DNA of 64,000 bases from Streptomyces violaceusniger (GCA_005405945.1 BJHW01000002.1:1426001-1490000); one strand, 5' to 3'; positions 44,560 to 54,467 are shown, counted from the stretch's first letter. Program-made: numbers and translations. Notes: a model not told the origin generated them from the sequence alone.

Positions 44560-45716
44560 TCACTCCCCGTGAACAGGCGGCGCACGGCCGGCCGATCCGG
44601 CTTTCCCACCCCGCGCAGTGGCAGGGTCTCGACCACCCGGATGGTCTTGGGCGCGGCGGCGCGCCCGAGCCGCTCCCGGACCGTGCCCTTCAGCGCGCCC
44701 AAGGCCGTTGTCCCCCACGCCCCCGGTTCGCGCGGAGTGACGGCGGCCACGACGATCTGACCCCACTCCGGGTCGTCCACCCCCACCACGCATGCGTCCC
44801 CGACACCGGGCTGTTCCCGCAGGACCTGCTCCACCACGGACGGGGACACCTTCACACCGCCGGTGACGATCACGTCATCCGCCCGGCCGAGTACCTGAAG
44901 ACGGCCGTCCTCCCGCCGGCGCCCGAGGTCGTCCGTGCGGAACCAGCCGTCGCCGAAGGAACGGGCCGTCAGCTCCGGCCGGTTGAGGTAGCCGGACGCC
45001 AGGGTCGGTCCGCCGAGAGCTATCGGACCGCCCGCGCCGGGCCCGGGCGTCCCTTCCGGTGGCGGACCGATCCGCACCCGTACCCCCTCCAGCGGCACCC
45101 CGTCGTAGACGCAGCCGCCGGCGGTCTCGGTCATGCCGTACGTGGTCACCACCCTCACACCCGCCTCGCGCGCCCGCGTCAGCAATGGCTCGGGTGTGCC
45201 CGCGCCGCCCAGCAGTACGGCGTCGAACTCCCGTAACGCTGCCAGGCCGGGGCCACCCGCGTCCAGCAGCCGCCGGATCTGCGTGGGCACCAGCGCGGTG
45301 TAGCGGCAACCCGCGGCGCGGAACCGCTCGGGCCGGAAGCCCTGCCGCAGATCGTGGACCACCGCCTCCGCCCCGGCCAGCAGCGAGCGGACCAGGACCT
45401 GCACGCCCGCCACATGGTGTGCGGGCAGCGCCAGCAGCCAGCGTCCGGGGCCCCCGATCCTGGTGTGCGTGGCTTCCGCCGACGCGCGCAGTGCCCGGGC
45501 GGAGAGCAGCACCCCCTTGGGCTCGCTGGTGGACCCCGAGGTGCCGACCACCACCGCCGTCCCGGACGGCACGGGCCCACGGGTGTCGAACCCCGGCGAG
45601 TCCGCACCGGCCGCCACGGGCAGCACGGTTTCCCCGTGGTCTTCGATCGCGACGGCCAGCGCACGCGACAGCGCACCGACCGTGTCCACCGAACCGTCGC
45701 ACGGCAGGATCAGCAT
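44560..45716 (-). CDS. menE: MenE-like o-succinylbenzoate-CoA ligase, one missing base near the end
   Basis: About 385 residues, short like actinobacterial MenE. It shows the ATP loop VVGTSGSTSEPKGVLLS, ALPAHHVAGVQVLVRSLLAG, VVTTYGMTETAGGCVYDG, WFRTDDLGRR and the C-terminal Lys in RGVGKPDRPAVRRLF. I start at ATG 45716, preceded by GGAGGGG; ATG 45743 is possible. As written the frame runs on antisense through all of menC; one more G in the run at 44565-44568 ends the protein naturally as LFTGE at 44560. It would make the CoA thioester of the MenC product. Confidence 0.83.
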
Positions 45717-45890
45717 CGCGGTGGCCCCTCCGCGAGAAGACATCCGTCATCACGCGAGCGATCGCCGGCGCACCGCGGGACCGCTCACCCCTCCGGCCAC
45801 GCTACGACCCGGCGGCCGGGCGTGCCGACGCCGGGGAAACGTCCTGTCAGGAAGCTGCCACGGCATCCTTTCCGCTGCGCCGCGGCAGGA

Positions 45891-46385
45891 TCAACGATCC
45901 GGTTCCGCGTCGTCTTCCACTTCGAGCTGTTCATCCGGGACGGTGTGCACGGCGGCTTCCTCGGCGCCGGCCGCGCCCGCGTCGATGCCTTCGTCCCTGG
46001 CGATGACTTCCTTGGTGGTGTCGGTGTGCGCTCCCTCGTCGGGGGCGACGAGCCGTCCCGTGCGGTCCGTTCCCGCCTCGGGGTCGATCGGTTCGCCCTC
46101 GCCCTCCCGCACATCTCCCACCTCGTCGCCCGCCGGGGCTTCGACGTCGGGGGTCTCCTCGGCCAGCCGCTCGTCGAGGGTCTCGCGCTCGTGCTGTTCG
46201 GCCGCCGTCGTGCCGTGTTTGGTGACCCCCAGGGGCTTCTCCGGCGGCGAGTAGCCCTCGTCGAGCATCTCGTCGTAGTCGCGCTCGTCCAGGGAGTCCT
46301 GGGTGTCCAGGGGGGCCGCGTCCTCCTGCTCCTCATTGCTACCGGTCGGCTGATAGACGTCGTCTGCCCTGTCGTCGCTCATCAT
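45891..46385 (-). CDS. DUF5709-family acidic protein
   Basis: A 164-residue, very acidic, probably disordered protein beginning DDRADDVYQPTGSNEEQEDA and containing LDTQDSLDERDYDEMLDEGY and SPPEKPLGVTKHGTTAAEQ, the pattern of the actinobacterial DUF5709 family. The function is unknown. The ATG at 46385 overlaps the stop of the coiled-coil gene by 4 bp, so the two are co-translated. Confidence 0.8.
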   Translation of the reverse strand: MMSDDRADDVYQPTGSNEEQEDAAPLDTQDSLDERDYDEMLDEGYSPPEKPLGVTKHGTTAAEQHERETLDERLAEETPDVEAPAGDEVGDVREGEGEPIDPEAGTDRTGRLVAPDEGAHTDTTKEVIARDEGIDAGAAGAEEAAVHTVPDEQLEVEDDAEPDR

Positions 46386-47467
46386 CGCTGCCTCCCTCGC
46401 ATGGTGCCTTGTTCGGCCATCGACCGCCCGGGCCTCCGGCGCGAACTCATGTGGTCGGGTTTCCTGTCTCGCCTTTTCCTCACTGTCGGCGGTTCTGCCT
46501 GGTCGGCGAGTTGTTCCGCCCGTGCTGCCGCGTCGGTGGCCCGCCGCCTCGCCTCACGGACCGCCTGGCCCGCCTTCCGCGTCCGAGTGCGGGCCTCCCG
46601 GACGGCGTCCTCGGCCTCCCGCTGCTCGCCCTCGGCCTCCTTCAGCTGCTTTCTCAGGTCCGCCAGACGCTGCTGCGCCTGGTGTTTTCGCTGGTCAGCA
46701 CGGTCTTGCTCATCCTCGGCCGCGTTGAGCTCCGCCTCGCGGGCGCGCAGCCGGCGCTCTGCGTCCGCGGCCTCCTGATGTGCACGGGCCTGCCGCTCTC
46801 GCTGTTCGCGGCGCTTCTCCTGTTGTGCGCGGCGCCGCTCTTGCTCCTGCTGTTCGCGGCGCCGCTCCCGCTCCTGTCGTTCCCGGCGCCGCGAACGAGC
46901 GGCGTCCAGATCGGCCACCCGGCCGCCGGAGGCCCGCTCGCCGCGGCCCGAGGTGGGTGGCGCGGACCGGGCGGCGTCGGCGACGAACGCGAATCCGGTC
47001 GGTGCCGTGAGCGGCTTGGCCAGTCGCCCCCGCACCCATTCCTGCCCCGCATCCGGGTCGGCCAGCACGGCGCGCAACGTCTGCTCCACCTCGCGCTGGG
47101 CGCCCTCGCCGATCGGTTGCCCGGCCTGGGCGGTCAGCTCCCTCGCCTGGCGGGCGAGTGCCGCGATGAACTGGCGCTGCTGTGTGGCCAGCTTCCGCAG
47201 TTGCCCGCCGTCCAGATCCTGGTGTGCTTGCCGCAGGGCCTCGCCGAGCCGAAGGACCTGCTCGGCTTCGTCCGGCTGCCGCCGCACCAGCAGATTGCTC
47301 GCCCACGCCGCCTTGGTGGGGCGGCGCAAGCGGCGGATCCGCTCGGCCAGCTTCCGGTCTCCCATGGTGCGGGCGTGCTTGGCGCGCTCGTCGCGGGTGG
47401 CGGTGAAGTCCGCCGGTGGCAGGGCGTACAGCTCATCGGCAATGGCGTCCAGGCCGTCCAGGTCCAC
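46382..47467 (-). CDS. Coiled-coil hypothetical protein
   Basis: A 361-residue protein of unknown function. The first 170 residues are folded-looking (DLDGLDAIADELYALPPADF, RRPTKAAWASNLLVRR), and from about 185 to 320 there is a long Arg/Glu/Gln coiled coil with many RREQQEQERRRAQQ-like repeats. The basic tail ends in a Met/Arg-rich stretch. The start is GTG 47467. It pairs with DUF5709 downstream, an arrangement I believe is common in streptomycetes. A structural or nucleic-acid-associated role is only a guess. Confidence 0.7.
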   Translation of the reverse strand: MDLDGLDAIADELYALPPADFTATRDERAKHARTMGDRKLAERIRRLRRPTKAAWASNLLVRRQPDEAEQVLRLGEALRQAHQDLDGGQLRKLATQQRQFIAALARQARELTAQAGQPIGEGAQREVEQTLRAVLADPDAGQEWVRGRLAKPLTAPTGFAFVADAARSAPPTSGRGERASGGRVADLDAARSRRRERQERERRREQQEQERRRAQQEKRREQRERQARAHQEAADAERRLRAREAELNAAEDEQDRADQRKHQAQQRLADLRKQLKEAEGEQREAEDAVREARTRTRKAGQAVREARRRATDAAARAEQLADQAEPPTVRKRRDRKPDHMSSRRRPGRSMAEQGTMRGRQR

Positions 47468-47550
47468 CAGCCCTCCTGCCCGGTGCGGGTCAACCTCCTG
47501 GGATCATTTTGTCACCTTTTGGCGAGGCGGGCCGTTGAGTGGCCCTGCCC

Positions 47551-47578
47551 GATGTCTGATGTCTGATGTCTGATGTCA
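47551..47578. repeat. Four tandem 7-mers (GATGTCT)
   Basis: GATGTCT occurs at 47551, 47558 and 47565 and as GATGTCA at 47572; the last copy overlaps the stop codon of the DoxX gene. A slippage-prone microsatellite whose length changes would alter the end of that protein. Confidence 0.75.
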
Positions 47579-47938
47579 CAGCCATGTCGTCGCCGGCCAG
47601 ATGGTCACGGCCGCGACGAGAAAGAGCGTGATGTTGAGCGCCACCTGGCGGTCTCCACGGCGCAGGTGCACCCTGGTGGCGCCGATCTGCAGGACCACGA
47701 ACCCAATGGCCGCGGCGAGGGCCAGCCAGGGCGCGATGCCGGTCAGCGGCGGGAGGATCAGCCCGATCGCGCCGAGCACTTCGATCACGCCGATGGCCCT
47801 GACGGCCGCCATCGGCGTGGTGTCCACCCAGGCCATCATCGGCCGGAGCCGTTCACGGCTCCGGACCACCTTCACCCCGCCCCCGTAGAGGTAGAAGAGG
47901 GCGAGCGGACCGGCGACGATCCAATACGCCACGTTCAC
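47576..47938 (-). CDS. DoxX-like membrane protein
   Basis: A 120-residue protein with four hydrophobic helices, beginning AYWIVAGPLALFYLYGGGVK and containing AIGVIEVLGAIGLILPPLTG, the usual DoxX-family second helix. Members are small membrane proteins linked to quinone or oxidative-stress functions, with poorly known biochemistry. It is divergent from the LysR gene at 48111 and is probably its target. Confidence 0.8.
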   Translation of the reverse strand: MNVAYWIVAGPLALFYLYGGGVKVVRSRERLRPMMAWVDTTPMAAVRAIGVIEVLGAIGLILPPLTGIAPWLALAAAIGFVVLQIGATRVHLRRGDRQVALNITLFLVAAVTIWPATTWL

Positions 47939-48084
47939 GATTCCCGTCCCGTCTTCCTGGCGACGCCGGTGGCGGGCCCGATGGCGTAGCGGCTCATCAC
48001 CTGGACACTGGTTTTCGGTTCTTCAGTCACACCGGGATTCCACCGCCGGGGCGCCGCGACCGTCCAAGACTTCTTCTGTGGTGT

Positions 48085-48103
48085 CGATACCGGATGGGTA
48101 TCG
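48085..48103. promoter_or_regulatory. Probable LysR binding site
   Basis: CGATACC and GGTATCG form a perfect 7-bp inverted repeat around GGATG. It contains the ATAC-N7-GTAT form of the T-N11-A LysR box. It lies just upstream of the lysR ATG in the doxX-lysR intergenic region. Confidence 0.6.
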
Positions 48104-48110
48104 TTGCACC

Positions 48111-48995
48111 ATGGAGCTACGCACGCTGCGCTATTTCGTGGCGGTCGCCGAGGAACTCCACTTCGGCCGGGCCGCCGTCCGGCTGCACATGAGCCAGCCG
48201 CCACTGAGCCGGGCGATCAAGCAACTGGAGACAGAACTCGGCGCCGCGCTGTTCCACCGGTCGTCCGCCGGTGTCACGCTCACCCCGGTGGGGGCCGTGC
48301 TGCTCGACGAGGCGCGCGCCCTGCTCGACCATGCCGACCGGGTGCGCGTACGCGTGGCCGCGGCGGTCGGCACCGCGAGCCTCACCGTGGGCATCCTGGG
48401 GGACAGCACCGACCCGGGCGCCACCCGGCTGGCCGGTGCCTACTACCGGCGGCACCCGGGCGTCGAGGTCCACATCCGCGAGACCGACCTCACCGATCCC
48501 ACCTGCGGGCTGCACGCCGGGCTGGTGGACATCGCCCTGACCCGAGGGCCGTTCGACGCAACCGGCCTGATCGTGCACGAGCTGCGCGCCGACCCGGTGG
48601 GTGCCCTGCTGCGTGCCGACGATCCGCTGGCCCGCCACGCCGGCCTGAAACTGGCCGACCTGGCGGACCGCCGCTGGTTCCTGTTCCCGGAGGGCACCGA
48701 CCCCCTCTGGCAGTCGTACTGGAACGGCGGGGAACCTCGCGAGGGCCCGGTCGTGCGTGGTGTCCAGGAATGCCGGCAAGCAGTGCTGTGGAACGGCACG
48801 GTCGGCATGACGCTCGTGGACCACGAGCCGCCGGAAGGGCTCACCGTGGTGCCGCTGATCGACATGGAGCCGAGCCGCGTGGTGGTGGCATGGAACGAGG
48901 CGGACACGAATCCCCTGATCCGCTCCTTCGTCCAGATCGCCACCGCCGCCTACCGCGACAGCGGCGGTGCTACGCCTCGTCCTGCCCCACTCTGA
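48111..48995 (+). CDS. LysR-family transcriptional regulator
   Basis: A 294-residue regulator. The N-terminal winged helix is typical: ELRTLRYFVAVAEELHFGRA, AAVRLHMSQPPLSRAIKQLE and LGAALFHRSSAGVTLTPVG. The effector domain follows from about residue 90. I start at ATG 48111; a GTG at 48078 is in frame but would overlap the palindrome. It is divergent from the DoxX gene. Its last 26 bp overlap the convergent alpha-galactosidase gene. Confidence 0.88.
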   Translation: MELRTLRYFVAVAEELHFGRAAVRLHMSQPPLSRAIKQLETELGAALFHRSSAGVTLTPVGAVLLDEARALLDHADRVRVRVAAAVGTASLTVGILGDSTDPGATRLAGAYYRRHPGVEVHIRETDLTDPTCGLHAGLVDIALTRGPFDATGLIVHELRADPVGALLRADDPLARHAGLKLADLADRRWFLFPEGTDPLWQSYWNGGEPREGPVVRGVQECRQAVLWNGTVGMTLVDHEPPEGLTVVPLIDMEPSRVVVAWNEADTNPLIRSFVQIATAAYRDSGGATPRPAPL

Positions 48996-51105
48996 CCAGG
49001 TGTACGGCAGTGCTCGCCCAGTCACCGGACGGGAGGTCCGGGCGGAACCCGTATTCGGCGAGCACGGTGGCGTGGTGCACCTCGCCGGTGCGGGCGTCGC
49101 GGTAGCGGGCGCCGGGGGTGAGCCCGCGCAGCCGTACCGGCAGCCGAGGGAGTCCATGGCGCGGGCCGCGCTGCCAGGCCAGCACCAGGGTCTCAGTGCC
49201 GTCCTCGGCGGCGTACTGCACCACGGTCGGCAGCTCGCCGTGCGGTCCGGACAGCCGGTACAGCGCGCCGTGCTGGACGAGGTGGCGCACCCGCTTGTAC
49301 TCGGCCACCAGGTCGGCGCCCTCGGCGAGCTCCTCCCCGGACCAGCGGGCGAGATCCCCGCCGATGCCCAGCAGCCCGCACATCGCCACATGGAAGCGGA
49401 ACCTCAACGGCACGGTGCGGGAGGTGAGTTGGTTGGGCACATCGGTCACCCACGCGGACATCGCGCGCGCCGGGTGGAGCTGACTGAAGCCGTGCTGGAT
49501 GACCAGACGGTCGACGGCGTCGGTGTTGTCCGACACCCACGCCTGGTCCGTGCGGGCGAGGATGCCCAGGTCCACGCGTCCGCCACCGCCGCTGCACGTC
49601 TCGATGCGCAGCCCGGTGTGGTCGGCCCGCAGTCGGTCGAGGACGCCGTACAGATTGGCCACGTAGCGCGTCCACAGCCGGTCGTGGCCGTCCGGAGCGC
49701 CGGGCCACCCGGCCTCGCTGAAGGCGCGGTTCATGTCCCACTTGAGGAAGTCGATGCCGTGGTCAGCGACCAGCCGGGTCAGCCAGCCGTGGGCCCAGTC
49801 GGCCACGTCGTCGCGGGCGAAGTTCAGGACGAGCTGGTTGCGCAGCTCGCTGCGGGCCCGGCCGGGGGTGTGCAGGACCCAGTCGGGGTGCTCGCGGTAG
49901 AGGTCGCTGTCGGGGTTGACCATCTCCGGCTCCACCCAGATGCCGAAGCGCATGCCCAGGCGGTGCACCGTGTCGGCGAGCGGGCCGAGGCCCCGCGGGA
50001 AACGCTCCGGGGCCGGGGTCCAGTCGCCCAGCCCCGCGCGGTCGCTGCGCCGGGCCCCGAACCAGCCGTCGTCGACCACGTACAGCTCCACACCCAGGGC
50101 GGCGGCCCGCTCGGCCAGCGCCTTCTGGTTCGCCTCGTCCACGTCGAAGCCGGTGGCCTCCCAGGAGTTGTAGAGCACGGGCGCCACCTCGCGCCCGTGC
50201 GGCAGGACGTGGCGCAGCGTGTACGCGTGCCAGGCCCGGCTCGCCGCGCCGAACCCGCCGTCGGTGAACAGCCCGGCGAACACCGGGGTGGCGAATTCCT
50301 CGGCCGGCGCGAGCGGCACGCATGTGCTCTCGTGGCCGACGCCACCGGTGAAACCGGCGCGCCCGTCCGGTGTGCGCTGCGCGGTGATGCGCCAACTCCC
50401 GCTCCAGGCGAGGGCGGCGCCGAACACCCGGCCGTGCTCCTCGCCGGCGTCACCCGCGTCCACCATCACCCAGGGGCCGGCGTGGTGGCTGGTGATGCCA
50501 CGTCGGCTGGTCAGCACGGTCTCCCCGTGCGGCAGGCGCTCGCGGCGCAGTTGACTCTCCGCGGACCACTGCCCGGTGACATGGCTGAGCCGGTAGTCGG
50601 CCAGCGGCGGCAGGGACCAGGCCGCCGAGTCGGTGCGCAGCAGGCTGACACGCTGCTCACCGTCGTTGCGCAGCACCGTCCAGCGCTCGATGACATCCGT
50701 GTCGTCCCGCACCCGGTAGTGGAGCGCGACGTGCAGCGGATAGTGGCGGTCGCGGAATTCCAGACGGAGTTCGCCGACACCGTCGGACGGTGTGAGGACG
50801 CGGTGCCCGGTCGGCTGCCACTCGAAGCCGCGCGAGCCGTCCTCGTAGCGGACCTGGAGGGACGGCGTGCCGTAGCGGGTGCCGCCGTCGACCGGCAGTT
50901 CCTCGCCCACCGCGGGCCGCCCCTCGAAGCTGCTCGCCGCCTCCCCGGCGGGTAGGACCAGCTCCTCCGCCTCCCGCGGCGTCAGCCGAGGCCCCCAGGC
51001 GAGGTGGCAGGGCGCGCCCGTCTCGTCGATGTGCACGGCGTACGACGTACGGGGCGTGGTCAGCAGCCAGACCCCGGTGTCCGGGGCACGGGAGATCGTC
51101 GGCAT
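48970..51105 (-). CDS. GH36 alpha-galactosidase, intracellular
   Basis: A 711-residue glycoside hydrolase family 36 enzyme without a signal peptide. It has an N-terminal beta-sandwich, then a TIM barrel with VLYNSWEATGFDVDE, VVDDGWFGARRSDRAGLGDW, the nucleophile Asp in DFLKWDMNRAF, ETCSGGGGRVDLG, and the acid/base Asp in WVSDNTDAVDR. It hydrolyses alpha-galactosides. It is divergent from a ROK regulator across a region with promoters in both directions, and functionally pairs with the secreted GH27 enzyme further on: oligosaccharides released outside would be finished inside. Confidence 0.92.
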   Translation of the reverse strand: MPTISRAPDTGVWLLTTPRTSYAVHIDETGAPCHLAWGPRLTPREAEELVLPAGEAASSFEGRPAVGEELPVDGGTRYGTPSLQVRYEDGSRGFEWQPTGHRVLTPSDGVGELRLEFRDRHYPLHVALHYRVRDDTDVIERWTVLRNDGEQRVSLLRTDSAAWSLPPLADYRLSHVTGQWSAESQLRRERLPHGETVLTSRRGITSHHAGPWVMVDAGDAGEEHGRVFGAALAWSGSWRITAQRTPDGRAGFTGGVGHESTCVPLAPAEEFATPVFAGLFTDGGFGAASRAWHAYTLRHVLPHGREVAPVLYNSWEATGFDVDEANQKALAERAAALGVELYVVDDGWFGARRSDRAGLGDWTPAPERFPRGLGPLADTVHRLGMRFGIWVEPEMVNPDSDLYREHPDWVLHTPGRARSELRNQLVLNFARDDVADWAHGWLTRLVADHGIDFLKWDMNRAFSEAGWPGAPDGHDRLWTRYVANLYGVLDRLRADHTGLRIETCSGGGGRVDLGILARTDQAWVSDNTDAVDRLVIQHGFSQLHPARAMSAWVTDVPNQLTSRTVPLRFRFHVAMCGLLGIGGDLARWSGEELAEGADLVAEYKRVRHLVQHGALYRLSGPHGELPTVVQYAAEDGTETLVLAWQRGPRHGLPRLPVRLRGLTPGARYRDARTGEVHHATVLAEYGFRPDLPSGDWASTAVHLVRVGQDEA

Positions 51106-51198
51106 CGGGCCTCACGTTCGAAGGGCGGCGGGGGAGCGGCGGGTGCCGCGTACGGATGCGGGCAGACTCGGCGAGTGAGAGAAGAGGGTCGCCCAGTA

Positions 51199-51227
51199 AG
51201 CCAACGAGACCTTCGATCACATGTCAA
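51199..51227 (-). promoter_or_regulatory. Promoter for the GH36 gene
   Basis: On the minus strand TTGACA (51222-51227) and TTGGCT (51199-51204) are 17 bp apart, a good housekeeping-sigma match, about 90 bp before the GH36 start. Confidence 0.55.
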
Positions 51228-51303
51228 CACCCCTGCGGGAGTCGTGCTTTGGAAGCGGAATCAGGCCTCACAGGCAATCCTCAGGAGATTCTTGCTTCTT
51301 TCA

Positions 51304-51331
51304 TTGACAGTGGAAAATAAGGGCCTAGGTT
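51304..51331 (+). promoter_or_regulatory. Promoter for a leaderless ROK transcript
   Basis: TTGACA (51304-51309) and TAGGTT (51326-51331) are 16 bp apart. The ROK ATG is at 51339, the usual distance for the transcription start itself, and no ribosome binding site precedes it, so the mRNA is probably leaderless. Confidence 0.6.
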
Positions 51332-51338
51332 CCCGGCC

Positions 51339-52513
51339 ATGTCCTCGCCCTCCGCTGTCGAGTCGTTCCCGGCGCACACGTCGGCCGCCTCGCAGATCTT
51401 CACCACGGTCCTGTCGCAGGGCCCCTCACCCGCCTGGAAGTGGCGCGGCGGGCGGGGCTGTCGGCCGCGGCCGTCACCAAGGCGGTCCGTCCCCTGATCG
51501 AGGCGGGCTACCTGGTGGAGGATGTGGACGAGGGTGCGCGCCCGGCACTCGGGCGGCCCGCGAACCTGGTGCGGGTGGATGGCGGCCGCGCGCTGTTCAT
51601 CGGGGTCAAGGTGACCGGGGACACGGCCATCGGTGTGCTCACCGACCTGTGCTGCCGGATCCTGGTCGCCCGGCACATCCCCCTCTCCGCCCGCGACCCC
51701 AAGGCGGTACTGGGGACGGCCGCGGAACTCGTCCGGGAGCTGCTCATCGAGGCGGACGGCCTCGGCGTGCGCGTCGCGGGCCTGGGCATGGCCGTCTCCG
51801 GTGATGTGGACCGCGCCGAGGGCGTGGTGCGCTACTCGCCCTTCCTGGAGTGGCGCGATGTGCCACTCGCCGAACTCGCCGCCATGGCCACGGGGCTGCC
51901 GGTGACCGTCGACAACGACGTGCGCGCGCTGACCGTGGCCGAGCAGTGGTTCGGGGCGGGCGTGGGGCTGTCGGGGTTCGCCGTCGTGACGGTCGGCGCG
52001 GGCATCGGCTGTGGCCTCGTGGTCCACGGCAAGGTGGTGGCCGGGGCCCATGGTGTGGCCGGTGAGATCGGACACATCACCGTCGACCCGGCGGGGCCCC
52101 GTTGCCACTGCGGCAACCGTGGCTGTGTGGAGGCCATCGCCGGCGACGACGCCATCGTCCGTCAGGTCCGCGCGGCCACCGGGGTCCAGGTGGCCGACGC
52201 GGTCGAGGCCGCCGGGCTGGCCCACGACGGCGTCACCGGCGCACGGGAGGTCTACGCACGGGCAGGCGACGCGATCGGCCGAGGCATCGCCACCGTGGCC
52301 AATCTCCTCGGCCCCGAACGCGTGATCATCTCCGGCGAGGGTCTGGCCGCCTACGACCTGTTCGCCGACCACATCCGTGACGCCTTCGCCACGGCGGCCT
52401 TCGGCTCCGCGGCGCGGTGCGATGTACGGACCCGGCCGCTGCCGTTCGACGAGTGGGCTCGTGGAGCCGCGGCCACCGCCATCCAGTCCTTCATCAGGTC
52501 AGACGCGAACTAG
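51339..52513 (+). CDS. ROK-family transcriptional regulator, one missing C
   Basis: About 391 residues. An N-terminal winged helix (LEVARRAGLSAAAVTKAVRP, LIEAGYLVED) precedes a sugar-kinase-like ROK domain with AGLGMAVSGDVDRAEG, VTVDNDVRALTVAEQWFG, VTVGAGIGCGLVVHGKVV and the zinc-site CHCGNRGCVEAIAG. The start SSPSAVESFPAHTSAASQIF and the HTH are in different frames; a fifth C at 51422-51425 gives QGPLTRLEVARRAG. It probably represses the surrounding galactoside/fucoside genes in the absence of a sugar inducer. Confidence 0.85.
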
Positions 52514-52635
52514 CGCGGGCTGCCATTCCCCCACCGCCGGTCGGGACAAGGGCAACCTCCGCCGCCGTACCCCCGAACCCCGCCGCACCTCCCCGCCACC
52601 CCGTTCCCCGAACCACACCTTCAGGAGGTAGACCC

Positions 52636-54462
52636 ATGCGGTCACCCTCGTACTCCGTCATGCCCGTACGCGGTCTGAGATCCCTCGTCGTCCTGGCCCT
52701 CGCCGCGGGCCTCGCCACGGCCGCCCCGGCGGCGCGGGCACAGCCCGACGACGGCAACGCCACCACGGCCACCCCGGCATCCTCGGCCACCGCCGCCAAG
52801 CCCTATATGGGATGGACCAGTTGGAGCATGCAGTCGTCGAAGTACCCGGGCCTCAATCCGAACGGCGACTACAGCTACCTCACCGAGGCGAACGTCCTCA
52901 AGCAGACCGACGCCCTCGCCGCCAAGCTCAAGAAGTACGGCTACGAGTACATCAACATCGACGCCGGCTGGTGGCGCGACTACGCGTGGACGCCCGAGTT
53001 CGACGCGTACGGCCGGCAGAAGGCCGACCCCGTGCGCTTCCCCAGCGGCATGAAGTCGGTCGCCGACCGCATCCACTCCCAGGGCCTCAAGGCCGGTATC
53101 TATCTGCCCGTCGGCCTGGAGAAGGAGGCGTACGGCGGCGGCAAGGTGCCGATCTGGAACGCCGAGGGCTGCACCACCTCCGACATCGTCTACGACGACC
53201 TGCGCACCACCAACGGCTGGGACAGCGCATACAAGATCGACTTCTCCGACCCCTGCGCACAGAAGTACATCGACTCCCAGGCGCGGATGTTCGCCGACTG
53301 GGGCTATGACTTCCTCAAGCTCGACGGCGTGGGCCCCGGCTCCTTCAAGAGCGGCGACAACTACGACAACGTCGCCGACGTGGCCGCCTGGCAGAAGGCG
53401 ATCTCCGCCACCGGCCGCCCGATCCACCTGGAGCTGTCCTGGTCGCTGGACATCGGGCACGCCGACGACTGGAAGAGGCACTCCAACGGCTGGCGCGTCG
53501 ACACCGACGTCGAGTGCTACTGCAACACGCTCGTCAGCTGGGAGAACTCCGTCGACGACCGCTGGGACGACACCCCGGCCTGGACCCGGCACGCCGGCCC
53601 CGGTGGCTGGAACGACCTCGACTCCCTCAATGTGGGCAACGGCGAGATGGACGGCCTCACCAGGGCCGAGCGGCAGAGTTACGCCACGTTGTGGGCGATC
53701 GCCAAGTCCCCGCTCTACACCGGCGACGATGTGACCAAGCTGGACTCCTACGGGCTGTCGCTGCTGACCAACCGCGAGGTCATCGCCGCCAACCAGGGCG
53801 CCAACCCGCCCGCGCGGCCGGTCACGCCGTCCGACTCCCAGCAGGTGTGGGCCGCGAAGAACCACGACGGCAGCTACACGGTGGCCCTGTTCAACCTCGC
53901 CGACAGACCGGCCTCGGTGACCGCCGACTGGTCGACGCTCGGCTTCACCGGCGAGGCCGCGGTGCGGGATCTGTGGAACCACGAGAACCTCGGCACCCAC
54001 AAGAACGGGATCACCCAGGCCCTGCCCGCCCACGGCTCCCGCCTCTTCACGGTCACCCCACGCGGCGACGCGCTCACGTGGACCGGTATCGAGGCCGAGT
54101 CCTCCGCGAACACCCTCGGCGGAAACGCCTCCGTGGCCGACTGCGCGGCCTGCTCCGACGGCCGCAAGGTCGGCAACCTCTACACCGGGTCCAAGCTGAC
54201 CATCAACAACGTCGAGGTGGGCAAGGCCGGCACCTACCAGATCAAGGTGGCCTACATCAGCGGCGACGCCCGCTCCGCCGATGTCTCGGCCAACGGCGGC
54301 GGCGCCACCCGCCACACGTTCCCCTCGACAGGCGACTGGTCCACCGTCAATAGTGTCTACGTTCCGGTGACGCTCAAGTCCGGCTCCAACACCATCACGT
54401 TCGACAGCGGTTCCGGCTACGCACCGGACATCGACCGGATCGACGTACCGAAGTCCTCCTGA
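52636..54462 (+). CDS. Secreted GH27 alpha-galactosidase with CBM35
   Basis: A 608-residue exported enzyme. A Sec-type signal (RGLRSLVVLALAAGLATAAP) is followed by a GH27 barrel with MGWTSWSMQSS, YINIDAGWWRD, the nucleophile Asp in YDFLKLDGVG and the acid/base region GGWNDLDSLNVG, then a beta domain and a C-terminal CBM35-like module (WTGIEAESSANTLGGNASVA to YAPDIDRIDVP). AGGAGG at 52623-52628 fits ATG 52636. It removes alpha-galactose from polysaccharides or glycoconjugates outside the cell. Confidence 0.92.
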   Translation: MRSPSYSVMPVRGLRSLVVLALAAGLATAAPAARAQPDDGNATTATPASSATAAKPYMGWTSWSMQSSKYPGLNPNGDYSYLTEANVLKQTDALAAKLKKYGYEYINIDAGWWRDYAWTPEFDAYGRQKADPVRFPSGMKSVADRIHSQGLKAGIYLPVGLEKEAYGGGKVPIWNAEGCTTSDIVYDDLRTTNGWDSAYKIDFSDPCAQKYIDSQARMFADWGYDFLKLDGVGPGSFKSGDNYDNVADVAAWQKAISATGRPIHLELSWSLDIGHADDWKRHSNGWRVDTDVECYCNTLVSWENSVDDRWDDTPAWTRHAGPGGWNDLDSLNVGNGEMDGLTRAERQSYATLWAIAKSPLYTGDDVTKLDSYGLSLLTNREVIAANQGANPPARPVTPSDSQQVWAAKNHDGSYTVALFNLADRPASVTADWSTLGFTGEAAVRDLWNHENLGTHKNGITQALPAHGSRLFTVTPRGDALTWTGIEAESSANTLGGNASVADCAACSDGRKVGNLYTGSKLTINNVEVGKAGTYQIKVAYISGDARSADVSANGGGATRHTFPSTGDWSTVNSVYVPVTLKSGSNTITFDSGSGYAPDIDRIDVPKSS

Positions 54463-54467
54463 ACACC

